From Metallosphaera yellowstonensis MK1 (GTDB taxonomy: Archaea > Thermoproteota > Thermoprotei_A > Sulfolobales > Sulfolobaceae): a stretch of DNA of 64,000 bases. A model generated the notes under the pieces. The model saw nothing but the letters and a program-made list of their open reading frames with translations. It ran no database searches and was not told the origin of the DNA. Within the stretch, counting starts at the first letter, position 1. Every line of letters starts with the position of its first letter. The DNA is taken from NCBI RefSeq assembly GCF_000243315.1, contig NZ_JH597761.1, positions 831,656 through 895,655 on the forward strand. Direction: 5' to 3'. The translations under genes and the position numbers were made by a program. Of this stretch, positions 56,869-64,000 are shown in pieces.

Positions 56869-58542
56869 TCAAAGTAGCACGGCTCCCTTAGCGGAGGAGG
56901 TCACAAGTTTGGAGTACTGCGCCAGGAGGCCTGTCTTGTACCTAGGTTCTGGAGGACTCCAGTCCTTGGCTCTCCTCTTAAGTTCACTTTCGCTCACCTC
57001 AACGTCCAATCTACCGGTTCCGCCGTCAATGATTACGACGTCTCCGTCCTGTAGCAATGCTATGGGGCCGCCTGTTGCTGCCTCTGGTGCTACATGTCCT
57101 ACCATTAACCCTCTCGTAGCTCCAGAGAACCTCCCGTCTGTAACTAACGCCACTTCCTCGCCCAAACCCTTACCGACGATGGCACTGGTCACTGCCAGCA
57201 TCTCCCTCATGCCGGGTCCTCCTCTAGGCCCCTCATACCTTATTACCACCACATCCTTGCTCTTCACCTTGTCCTCGAGGACGGCCCTAAAGGCCTCCTC
57301 CTCTGAATTGAAGACCACGGCCGGTCCCCTATGATACTTTATCTTACTGGCAGAGACTTTGACCACTGCTCCCTCAGGTGCGAGGTTTCCCTTAAGGACT
57401 CTTATCCCACCAGTTGGCATGAACGGAGAAGTGACGTCTCTGACCACATGGTCGTGCCTCACGCTGGGGAGCTTATATTCAGACAGGGCTTGGGCTAGGG
57501 TCTTCCCGGTTACCGTCAGTGCCTCTCCGTGAAGCAAGTTGGCGTCAAGGAGTTTCTTCAGGATTAGGGGGGCACCGCCAACCTGGTGTAGGTCAGCCAT
57601 CACGAATTCCCCTCCAGGCTTCATGTTGACTATCTCAGGTACTTTCCTCCCGATCCTATCAAAGTCGTCAAGTGATAGGTTCACTCCAGCCTCGTGGGCT
57701 ATGGCCAGTAGGTGAAGCACTCCGTTGGTGGATCCTCCGCTCGCCATGAGGACCGCGATGGCGTTCTCGAAGGCCTCAAACGTGAGTATGTCCCTAGGTT
57801 TGAGCCCCGTCTCCATGGCCCTCATTAATGCCAACCCAGTCTCCTTGGCGTATCTAACCCTCTCACTGTCCACTGCAGGCGGGGAGGCGCTCCCAAGTAG
57901 GGACAGCCCCAAGGCTTCAGAGAGAATTGCCATGGTGTTGGCTGTGTACAGTCCTCCACACGCTCCCGGCCCGGGAATTGCCTTATCCTCCATGAGTCTT
58001 AGATCTTCCGCAGTCAACTTACCTGCCGTGTAGGCCCCCACGGCCTCATACACGTCCCCTATGGCTATGGGCTTTCCCTTGAAGTTCCCGGGGAGTGTGG
58101 TACCTCCGTACATGTAAACTGAGGGGATGTTTAGTCTGGCCATAGCCATCATGAGCCCTGGCTGAGTCTTGTCGCATCCTCCTAACGCTACGAAACCGTC
58201 GTATCCGTGGGCGTTCACGGAAAGTTCAACGGTGTTAGCTATCACCTCCCTGCTCACAAGGGAGTACTTCATCCCTTCGCTTCCCATGGCTATACCGTCT
58301 ATCACGACTGGGGCTACGAAGGTCCTCGGAGTACCTCCCAGCTCCCTCACACCTTCCTTTACGACCTGGGATAGACCTAGGAGATGTATATTACAAGGTC
58401 CTGCCTCGCTCCACGCCACGGCTATTCCCACTAGTGGCTTGGACAAATCCTCATCGTTGAGGCCCATGGCCTTAAGGAAGGCCCTATTGGGTGCCTTCTC
58501 GTAACCTCCGTAAACCTTCTGGGATCTAGATCTTTCCACCAT
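56869..58542 (-). CDS. ilvD: Dihydroxy-acid dehydratase
   Basis: A 557-residue iron-sulfur dehydratase of branched-chain amino-acid synthesis. Cluster cysteines are in GGCDKTQPG (about 120-128) and [15 protein letters not shown] (about 190-204), and the C-terminal [17 protein letters not shown] motif is present. Length is normal. In Sulfolobales the enzyme can also dehydrate gluconate, so a role in the branched Entner-Doudoroff pathway is possible. It is monocistronic. Confidence 0.95.
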   Translation of the reverse strand: MVERSRSQKVYGGYEKAPNRAFLKAMGLNDEDLSKPLVGIAVAWSEAGPCNIHLLGLSQVVKEGVRELGGTPRTFVAPVVIDGIAMGSEGMKYSLVSREVIANTVELSVNAHGYDGFVALGGCDKTQPGLMMAMARLNIPSVYMYGGTTLPGNFKGKPIAIGDVYEAVGAYTAGKLTAEDLRLMEDKAIPGPGACGGLYTANTMAILSEALGLSLLGSASPPAVDSERVRYAKETGLALMRAMETGLKPRDILTFEAFENAIAVLMASGGSTNGVLHLLAIAHEAGVNLSLDDFDRIGRKVPEIVNMKPGGEFVMADLHQVGGAPLILKKLLDANLLHGEALTVTGKTLAQALSEYKLPSVRHDHVVRDVTSPFMPTGGIRVLKGNLAPEGAVVKVSASKIKYHRGPAVVFNSEEEAFRAVLEDKVKSKDVVVIRYEGPRGGPGMREMLAVTSAIVGKGLGEEVALVTDGRFSGATRGLMVGHVAPEAATGGPIALLQDGDVVIIDGGTGRLDVEVSESELKRRAKDWSPPEPRYKTGLLAQYSKLVTSSAKGAVLL

Positions 58543-58894
58543 CGAGGTTCTTAGTGACCTTTAGTATTTAAACCTCAAGCACCATCCCGTAACGTCGACG
58601 CTGTAGGGTGACCTGTTAATTGGAGATTACGGAGAGAGGGTCAAGGGTGACACCTGAGGATCATCAACTCGAAATTATTTAGTCTCACCCTTTTTAACTC
58701 CTCTAAGGAATACCCTAGCGTGTAAAGGATGATTAGATTGGTCTTTGCTGAAGGATGATGAATGCACGTCAGGATGATTCATGCTTTAATTATTAATGAT
58801 TGTTTTCGTTCTATTTCTATATTTTTCGAGGTAATTTTAATTATCAGGGTTACAGTTAATTAACTCCTCGTCGTAGAGATCCTGATGCCTGTAG
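58543..58894. other. A/T-rich gap between ilvD and the PadR gene
   Basis: These 352 bases have no recognised gene. An ATGAAT/ATTCAT inverted pair near 58757-58781 and several ATGA repeats (58735-58765) recall box C of archaeal C/D sRNAs, but no matching D box is found. The right part (58790-58870) is strongly A/T-rich and holds the probable PadR promoter. Confidence 0.4.
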
Positions 58895-59245
58895 GTGGGT
58901 CACATGAGCTATAGGGAATTTCCGAGGATGATGATAATCAGGGGACTATTGCAAGTTATAATCATTTACATCCTTTGCAAACATGGTGACATGTACGGAT
59001 ACCAACTGAAAAGGAAGGTGGACGAACTACACAGGAGGAACGTCCCTCAGGGCCTCATATACACGACCCTGAAGAGGATGGTGAAGAACGGACTACTTAA
59101 CTCCTACCTTAGGGAGGGCAGGACATACTATACCCCTACCGACGGTGGAAGGCAATTCCTGAGGAATCATCTCAACGTGTTGTCCAACGTTCTAGCAATA
59201 ATCCACGAGATTTTGGACTACTGCGAGAGGACGAGTTTAAGTTGA
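58895..59245 (+). CDS. PadR-family transcription regulator
   Basis: A 116-residue winged-helix regulator. The RGLLQVIIIYILCKHGDMYGYQLKRKVDEL segment forms the first helices and the GLIYTTLKRMVKNGLL helix is the recognition helix, then the wing REGRTYYTPTDGGRQFL. PadR proteins usually repress a neighbouring gene in response to a small molecule. The nearest downstream gene, nadE, lies beyond the nested elements, so its target is unclear. Confidence 0.85.
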   Translation: MGHMSYREFPRMMIIRGLLQVIIIYILCKHGDMYGYQLKRKVDELHRRNVPQGLIYTTLKRMVKNGLLNSYLREGRTYYTPTDGGRQFLRNHLNVLSNVLAIIHEILDYCERTSLS

Positions 59246-59331
59246 GGACTGATGGGGCCTCATTGAAATTTGAACTCCTGTCCAACCCTCAGTCCTTGGG
59301 CTTCACCTGAGTCTGGGAAAACCCATGCAAC
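59246..59331 (-). mobile_element. Element A, left part (TnpB right end)
   Basis: Minus-strand right end of a TnpB-type element (GGTGAAGCCCAAGGACTGAG, ending CAATGAGGCCCCATC), matching 46629-46700. It is cut at 59331 by element B and resumes at 59589. Confidence 0.6.
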
Positions 59332-59588
59332 CGTTTGTCCCTACGCTCTCATTTCACTCATTTTATGTTCAATCATGATCGAGTATAGGGACTTAGCCCT
59401 CAACCACCTACTTACTGTAGGTGGGTCATGGGACTCCTTCGAGCCCAACGGCACGGGGCTCACATCTCTGCAATCACTCCCACCCTTTTGGGCATAGCCC
59501 ACATCGGTGTGAGAGATCATTATTTATCAACAAAAATTTGTTATAAACAGATATAAAAAGATTTCTATTAACGTGAGAAAGGATTCAG
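59332..59588. mobile_element. Element B, copy 2, inserted into element A
   Basis: A 257-bp copy of the repeat at 43840-44097. It is inserted inside the TnpB remnant A: the A copy at 46629 runs without interruption from GGGAAGACCCAT to CCCCTTTATCGGG, whereas here B sits between. The hairpins GTCCCTA/TAGGGAC and CCACCTAC-TTACT-GTAGGTGG are perfect in this copy. A TATA-like GATATAAAAAG near its right end points toward nadE. No target duplication of more than about 2 bp is clear. Confidence 0.65.
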
Positions 59589-59766
59589 CCCTTTATCGGG
59601 ACAACTCCGCCCAACGGAGTTTCACTATCCGTTGGGGGAACCCTCCATCTTGAGGTCATAGCCACACAGTTCGGGAAACCCGTTCGCATCCTGTGCGACC
59701 ACACTTTAACAGCTTATCGGAAACTGTTGACAACGGCTTTAATTTTTGACAAAAAGATTATAACAC
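59589..59766 (-). mobile_element. Element A, right part, up to nadE
   Basis: Continues element A: CCCTTTATCGGGACAACTCC, CATCTTGAGGTCATAGCCACAC and, at the end, GGAAACTGTTGACAACGGCTT, all matching 46690-46890. A TATA-like AAAGATTATAAC lies just before nadE ATG 59767, so this region also carries the nadE promoter. Confidence 0.5.
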
Positions 59767-60609
59767 ATGGACCTACAACAAAAACTCTCCCATTTATTTA
59801 ATCTGAACTACGATATCGTAGCTGAATATCTAGTTAAGCGTCTGAGGGAGTATATTGCAGAGAGCGGGAAGAAGGGTGGAATAGTGGGAGTGAGCGGAGG
59901 AATAGATTCTGCAGTAGTTGCAACGCTCCTGAGTAGGGCCACCCACAATTACTTCTTCCTCCTCTTACCCTCATCGTCGACCCCTGCTAGAGACGTTCAG
60001 GACGCCTTGGAGCTGACTGAGATGTTGGGGGGGAGAGATAAGAGGGAGGTTGTAGAGATAGACGGCATAGTGAGGGAAGTAGGGTCGAGGGTTAAGAGTG
60101 AGGATCCATTGGTTTTGGGGAACGCGAAGGCGAGGATAAGGATGACCTTACTGTACGCCTTCGCCCAGAAGCTGGATTATCTGGTGATAGGTACTGGGGA
60201 CAAGTCTGAGATTCTTCTAGGTTACTTCACCAAGTACGGTGACGGTGGAGTGGACGTTCTTCCAATAGGAGATCTCTACAAGACCCAGGTTAGGCTACTT
60301 GGAAGACATCTGGGCGTCCCTGAAAAGATAGTCACTAAGCCCAGTTCCCCTGCATTATGGGAGGGACAAACAGCTGAGGGTGAGCTCGGGCTGAGCTACG
60401 AGGTGGCAGACGCAATCCTCTACTCCAGGTTTGAGGAGATGAAGGGGCCTGAGGAGGTAGCTAAGGAATTAGGAGTAGACATCTCCCTGGTCAGGAGGGT
60501 AGACGAGCTCGTGATGAGATCTCAGCATAAGAGGTTGCCACCAGAGATATTCAGGCTCTCAGGGAGAGCCATCAACTCCGACTGGAGGTATCCTAGGGCA
60601 TGGGCGTGA
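59767..60609 (+). CDS. nadE: NAD synthetase, ammonia-type NadE domain
   Basis: A 280-residue synthetase that forms NAD from deamido-NAD and ATP. The ATP-binding motif SGGIDS lies at 43-48, and the later motifs LVIGTGDKSEILLGYFTKYGDGG and GDLYKTQVRLLGR are present. It lacks the glutaminase domain of the larger glutamine-dependent enzymes. The next gene, overlapping by 10 bases, encodes a nitrilase-like amidase, so ammonia is probably supplied by a separate subunit. Confidence 0.95.
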   Translation: MDLQQKLSHLFNLNYDIVAEYLVKRLREYIAESGKKGGIVGVSGGIDSAVVATLLSRATHNYFFLLLPSSSTPARDVQDALELTEMLGGRDKREVVEIDGIVREVGSRVKSEDPLVLGNAKARIRMTLLYAFAQKLDYLVIGTGDKSEILLGYFTKYGDGGVDVLPIGDLYKTQVRLLGRHLGVPEKIVTKPSSPALWEGQTAEGELGLSYEVADAILYSRFEEMKGPEEVAKELGVDISLVRRVDELVMRSQHKRLPPEIFRLSGRAINSDWRYPRAWA

Positions 60610-61409
60610 AGGTGGAGATAGTACAAATTAAGTCAAGGCTGGGAAAAATCCGAGATAATTACGAACTTCATGCATCGGAGCTCAGGAGCTCCACGGCAGA
60701 CTGCGTAGTCTTTCCAGAGCTCTCCCTGACTGGTTACGTCCTCCGGGACCTGGTGTATGAACTAGTTGCTGAGGCTCAACGTTACTCGGAGAAACTCTCA
60801 GAGGAGGGGAGATGCGCCATCTTTGGCACTCTCGCTGAGGTGAGACCGGGAATAATCTGGAACGCGGCAGGGGTAGTCGTGGACGGCAAACTAACCTATG
60901 TTCCCAAGTTTTTCCTTCCCACCTACGGGCTGTTTGAGGAGAGGAGGTACTTTCAGCCTGGGGATCCTAAGAGGGATTTGGTCACCTTCAGGATCAGGGA
61001 CGTTAACTTCGGGGTGGTAATCTGTGAGGATGCTTGGCACCCAGAACCCATAGAGGCTCTCGCGAGGATGGGGGCCGATTTAGTATTTGTACCTTCAGCC
61101 TCTCCAGTTAGGAGGCTATCTCAGCCTTTGGACATTCAAGTTAGTTGGCAATCCCTCCTTAGAGCACACTCCCTCATGAATGGGGTGTGGACGGTATTCT
61201 CCAACATGGTGGGAGCCCAGGAGGAAGAATTCTTTTGGGGCGGATCATTCTTCATGTCCCCGCGTGGTAAAGTCACAGCAGAGGCCCCAATCATGGAGGA
61301 GTCCAGACTGTTGGGGGACATAACCCTTGATGAGGTGAGGCTTTCGAGGCGGTTCAGTAGCTTTAGGGACCACATTAGGGAATTTCATGAGGTCTTGAGG
61401 AATCTCTAA
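60600..61409 (+). CDS. Nitrilase-family amidase, likely glutaminase partner of NadE
   Basis: A 269-residue carbon-nitrogen hydrolase with the complete catalytic triad: E40 in VVFPELSLTGY, K103 in VPKFFLPTYG and C142 in VVICEDAWHPEP. These motifs, in particular KFFLPTYGLFEERRYF, are like the amidase domain of bacterial glutamine-dependent NAD synthetase. The gene overlaps nadE by 10 bases. I infer that the two proteins together form a split glutamine-dependent NAD synthetase. Confidence 0.85.
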   Translation: MGVKVEIVQIKSRLGKIRDNYELHASELRSSTADCVVFPELSLTGYVLRDLVYELVAEAQRYSEKLSEEGRCAIFGTLAEVRPGIIWNAAGVVVDGKLTYVPKFFLPTYGLFEERRYFQPGDPKRDLVTFRIRDVNFGVVICEDAWHPEPIEALARMGADLVFVPSASPVRRLSQPLDIQVSWQSLLRAHSLMNGVWTVFSNMVGAQEEEFFWGGSFFMSPRGKVTAEAPIMEESRLLGDITLDEVRLSRRFSSFRDHIREFHEVLRNL

Positions 61410-61440
61410 TGTTTAAATTCTACCGTATTGAACATTTGTT

Positions 61441-61713
61441 GTGATTACACAGAAAATTCAGTATTGGCCGATACTCTTCATTCTCATTATTTTACTACTC
61501 ATTCTCTCCATCTTTATTCCAGTAGCTATTCTTGGAGCCATCGCCCTCTCCATAGTCGGTCTCTCTGCAAACAAGAGTTTCATACCATTAGCTTTGTTTA
61601 TCTCCCTCCTCCTAATCTTACATGGTAATTTTTATTTCATAGTATTGGCTGTAATTGTAGCGTATCTTTTATTTAATCTAGTTAAATGGATATATAGGGC
61701 CATGCCATTTTAG
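61441..61713 (+). CDS. Small membrane protein, 90 residues
   Basis: Start GTG 61441 (MITQKIQYWPILFILI). Three membrane helices fill nearly the whole sequence (roughly 10-30, 32-48 and 55-82), ending in a short basic tail. No family recognised. It lies 31 bases after the amidase gene and may be the last gene of the nadE operon, although its A/T-rich composition is unlike the neighbours. Confidence 0.45.
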   Translation: MITQKIQYWPILFILIILLLILSIFIPVAILGAIALSIVGLSANKSFIPLALFISLLLILHGNFYFIVLAVIVAYLLFNLVKWIYRAMPF

Positions 61714-61841
61714 TTGAGGGATCATATTTTTACAAATTAATGTAGTTTCACGGGCGTTCCATTGAATAAATCTGACTTTCAACTAGTTTTAATTTCCATT
61801 CAATAGCGTAGGGTTAAGATATACAGGGAGCAGTTTAGCAT

Positions 61842-62087
61842 ATGATGGCTAAAATAGATGACGTGGTGAACGGGAGGGGTTGGGAGACCCGAAAAAAGAT
61901 TCTGGAAATACTAGGCAACGGACCTACCACGGCTTACGAGATATCGAAGCGGTTGGGTTTGAACTACTCCACGGTCAGGTATCACCTGGACCTCCTAGAA
62001 AGGTCTGGACTAGTGATAAACATGAGACAGGGTTCAAGGCAACTCTACTCCATATCTAGGAACCTGGTTTCAATGAAAATAATATAA
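61842..62087 (+). CDS. Small winged-helix regulator (ArsR-like)
   Basis: An 81-residue DNA-binding protein with a single winged helix-turn-helix: WETRKKILEILGNGPTTAYEI, recognition helix YSTVRYHLDLLERSG and wing LVINMRQGSRQLYSIS. Size is at the minimum for the ArsR/MarR fold. It lies 22 bases before the LysO-type exporter gene, which it may regulate. Confidence 0.75.
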   Translation: MMAKIDDVVNGRGWETRKKILEILGNGPTTAYEISKRLGLNYSTVRYHLDLLERSGLVINMRQGSRQLYSISRNLVSMKII

Positions 62088-62109
62088 ACCGGTTAAAGTC
62101 TCCAATATT

Positions 62110-62988
62110 GTGGACTTTTCTTTAGCTTTCATCTCACTTTACCTGGTCTCCCTCCTGATAGGAAAGGTCACAGGGCTACGTCCTGGGAGGGTCGTGGATG
62201 CAACAGTAGTTGGACTGATTTTCTCCATATCGCTGTGGGGAGGAACTACAATAATTTCGGCCACGACCCTGATTAACGTGGTAGGAATATCGCTCTTGCT
62301 AGCCCTTGTAGTTGTACTCGTTACTTACGTGGTGGGACTGGCCATCCCTGGAAAAGTTCACCCCAGGGGTCACGGAAGGATTCTAGACGCCCAGCTGAAG
62401 TACGGCCTGCCTCTCCTCTTGGGCCTGCTCGTGGGCTATCTGATGAGACCTCAAATTCCTTTCGATAGCCTTGTCAACTACGAACTTTACTTCCTGGCAG
62501 TAGTTGTCGGGATAAACATGGGGTCCGACCTCAAGCTGAGAATGCTCGTAACTCTATCTAAGGGTGCTCTCTTCTCTATCCTGGTCGTGATTGGTGGAGG
62601 AGTGATATCTGCTCTCATCTCCTCTGCACTGGGTCTACTCCCGTCACTGAGACTATCCTTAGTAGTCATGCTAGGATCTGGTTGGTATAGCTACACGGGT
62701 CCTTTGGTAAGTAGTTACTACGGCCCAATTTACGGTCTTGTGGGGTTCCTGGCCAACTTCTTTAGGGAACAACTCACCTTTCTAATGATACCACCTCTCT
62801 TCAAGGCTAAGCCTAATCCTTACTCAGCCATAGCAGTAGGTGGGGCAACCTCAATGGACACGACGCTGGGTCTTTATTCCACTTTTCTAGGTGCGGAATA
62901 CTCAGTGAGTGCCATGATGAGCGGAGTCGTTCTAACCCTCCTCGTACCAGTGTTGCTCCCGTTGATATTGGTGGGTCCAGGCCTCTGA
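62110..62988 (+). CDS. lysO: LysO-family (DUF340) lysine exporter
   Basis: A 292-residue membrane transporter with about eight to nine helices. The N-terminal half (1-75) and the larger C-terminal half, with GWYSYTGPLVSSYYGPIYGLVGFLANFFREQ and AVGGATSMDTTLG, resemble the LysO/YbjE lysine exporter family. Start is GTG 62110. With the preceding small regulator it may form a lysine-homeostasis pair. Substrate is inferred from the family. Confidence 0.8.
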   Translation: MDFSLAFISLYLVSLLIGKVTGLRPGRVVDATVVGLIFSISLWGGTTIISATTLINVVGISLLLALVVVLVTYVVGLAIPGKVHPRGHGRILDAQLKYGLPLLLGLLVGYLMRPQIPFDSLVNYELYFLAVVVGINMGSDLKLRMLVTLSKGALFSILVVIGGGVISALISSALGLLPSLRLSLVVMLGSGWYSYTGPLVSSYYGPIYGLVGFLANFFREQLTFLMIPPLFKAKPNPYSAIAVGGATSMDTTLGLYSTFLGAEYSVSAMMSGVVLTLLVPVLLPLILVGPGL

Positions 62989-63056
62989 TCGGAACGACTG
63001 TTCGCATTCCCCTACTTTTTTATTATGTGTAGGCCAAAAATCACATGTGATAAACT

Positions 63057-63791
63057 TTGGGGGAGGAGACCCTCAAGATATTTGAGAGCGACTTTTACAT
63101 TTCCGAGATGGTTAAGGTCTGGGAGGAGGGGAGGAAGTGGGCGGAATGGGTATATCAACTGGCGAAGAGGTTGGGCGTGGGCAACAGAGTTTTGGACGTG
63201 CCCTGTGGTATTGGGAGGGTGGCCAACTTCCTGGTGAACATGGGTTTCAGCGTCGTGGGGATAGACATTTCCGAGAGGATGATCCAGTTGGCCAGGAAAA
63301 ACGTGGGCGGTGCTACGTTTATAAAGGGGGACATGAGAAGACTTCCCGAGGTTCTGAAAGGAGATAGGTTCGATGTAGTCATAAACATCTTCAATAGCCT
63401 GGGTTACTACGGGGAGGAAGACGACCTGGAGATAATGAAGTCCATAAGGCAAGTCACTGGAGGAGTTGCCGTGATCAACTTGGACAACAGGGACTACGTT
63501 ATCTTCAACTGGCCGGAGGTATACTATTCCTACGTCCCACCGTACATGGTCATAGACACCTCCAAGTTCGAACCCACGACCTCCAGGCTTCAGGTTCACA
63601 GGAAGTACATAGATCAGAGGGGGAGGGAAGTGGGACAACTAAAGTACACCCAGAGGTATTACAGTCTCCATGAGGTCTTCAGCATGGTCAGGAGGGCCGG
63701 TTTCAGGGTCGTGGGAGTTTACTCTGGTTATTCGTGGAAGGAGTTTGAGATAGGGGACCCACAGATGACCCTAGTCCTCGTACCCTCCTGA
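63057..63791 (+). CDS. Class I SAM-dependent methyltransferase
   Basis: A 244-residue methyltransferase starting at TTG 63057 (the only usable start upstream of the conserved part). It has the SAM loop VLDVPCGIGRVANFLVNMG (about 45-63), VVGIDISERMI with the acidic residue, DMRRLPE, and FDVVINIFNSLGY. The C-terminus (YYSLHEVFSMVRRAGFRVVGVYSGYS) is typical of small-molecule methyltransferases. Substrate unknown. Confidence 0.85.
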   Translation: MGEETLKIFESDFYISEMVKVWEEGRKWAEWVYQLAKRLGVGNRVLDVPCGIGRVANFLVNMGFSVVGIDISERMIQLARKNVGGATFIKGDMRRLPEVLKGDRFDVVINIFNSLGYYGEEDDLEIMKSIRQVTGGVAVINLDNRDYVIFNWPEVYYSYVPPYMVIDTSKFEPTTSRLQVHRKYIDQRGREVGQLKYTQRYYSLHEVFSMVRRAGFRVVGVYSGYSWKEFEIGDPQMTLVLVPS

Positions 63792-64000
63792 GGCCAACTT
63801 CCAAGCATGTCTCAGTATCTCGATCCATTGGTTCCAGGACAACCTCCCAGTTCTGGTGTTCAGTGGGCTGGGGTGATAGCTGGACATAAGGATAAGTTCC
63901 CCTGCATGGATCAGGGTACCGTGAGCAAACTTGGAGTCGATTCCTAACACCTCTGCAACGGCGTTGAAGGCCACCGAGCCAAGGGTTAACACTACCCTGA
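63771..64000 (-). CDS. Uracil-DNA glycosylase (family 4/5), truncated by window edge
   Basis: The 3-prime part of a minus-strand gene that runs off the right edge; the frame is open through 64000. The visible part reads RVVLTLGSVAFNAVAE and SSYHPSPLNTRTGRLSW, the motif of archaeal UDG-like glycosylases that remove uracil from DNA, a frequent deamination product at high temperature. The apparent start at 63992 (GTG) is an artefact of the cut. Confidence 0.8.
   Translation of the reverse strand, partial: RVVLTLGSVAFNAVAEVLGIDSKFAHGTLIHAGELILMSSYHPSPLNTRTGRLSWNQWIEILRHAWKLASGGYED

Noticed and set aside
58740-58790. Box C/D sRNA at the ATGATGA repeats
   Set aside because: A box C-like ATGATGA is present, but no CTGA box D lies at suitable spacing on either strand.
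63012-63638. 208-codon open frame on the minus strand opposite the methyltransferase gene
   Set aside because: It is a mirror of a strongly coding plus-strand gene with SAM motifs; its own sequence is rich in His/Pro/Val repeats without any family resemblance.

Overview
The window is archaeal chromosomal DNA from the order Sulfolobales, most likely Metallosphaera or a close relative. The evidence is a malonyl-CoA reductase that closely resembles my memory of the Metallosphaera enzyme, an Acidianus/Sulfolobus-type succinate dehydrogenase with a CCG-domain SdhC, a Sulfolobales Orc1-3 initiator, two geranylgeranyl-reductase-like flavoproteins, acid-protease families (sedolisin and a thermopsin-like protein), and many leaderless genes with a TATA box about 26 nt before the start codon. 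No rRNA, tRNA or CRISPR array was recognised.

Layout. 0.3-3.5 kb: a minus-strand translation and RNA operon (aIF2-beta, DUF424, NMD3, RNase HII, a degenerate TGS GTPase), divergent from a tRNA methylthiotransferase and a thiolase. 6-9 kb: a candidate structured RNA, then aIF1A, RIO1 kinase, a Dim2-like KH protein and an intact 1.2-kb insertion sequence. 9-14.4 kb: an orphan PD-(D/E)XK nuclease-like gene, a DUF1152 gene split by a small element, two Sulfolobales-type unknowns and a MoxR/VWA pair. 14.7-19.3 kb: SSB, a PqqD-like protein, an extended MoeA, homoserine kinase and a cystathionine gamma-synthase-family enzyme. 19.4-35.4 kb: the sdhABCD operon, a HAD phosphatase, a DUF2070 protein, two GGR-like flavoproteins, a degenerate metallophosphoesterase, an isoaspartyl peptidase, an Lrp regulator, a RimK-like ligase, a polyprenyl synthase, MTA phosphorylase and a methyltransferase.

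35.4-53 kb is the accessory zone. It holds two wrecked copies of the 1.2-kb IS, a large sedolisin, isocitrate dehydrogenase, a stomatin, the orc1-3 initiator with a probable replication origin beside it, a pterin dehydratase, a tandem GGCT-domain protein, an NfeD-like protein, a thermopsin-like protein and a decayed IS607 element. Scattered among these are terminal scars of TnpB-type elements and two families of short elements, one of about 280 bp (three copies in the window) and one of 258 bp (two copies). A 16-bp palindrome-like motif occurs four times within 5.4 kb around orc1-3, and I did not notice it elsewhere in the window.

53-64 kb returns to core genes: a coiled-coil protein and its unknown neighbour, malonyl-CoA reductase, a SpoIIM-like membrane protein, dihydroxy-acid dehydratase, a PadR regulator, a split NAD synthetase (NadE plus a separate amidase), a small helix-turn-helix protein, a LysO-type exporter, a methyltransferase and the end of a uracil-DNA glycosylase cut by the window edge.

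Functionally, malonyl-CoA reductase, the thiolase and succinate dehydrogenase fit the autotrophic 3-hydroxypropionate/4-hydroxybutyrate cycle together with respiration. The lipid and quinone genes (GGR-like reductases, polyprenyl synthase) support archaeal membranes, and the two secreted acid-protease-type proteins fit an acidophile.
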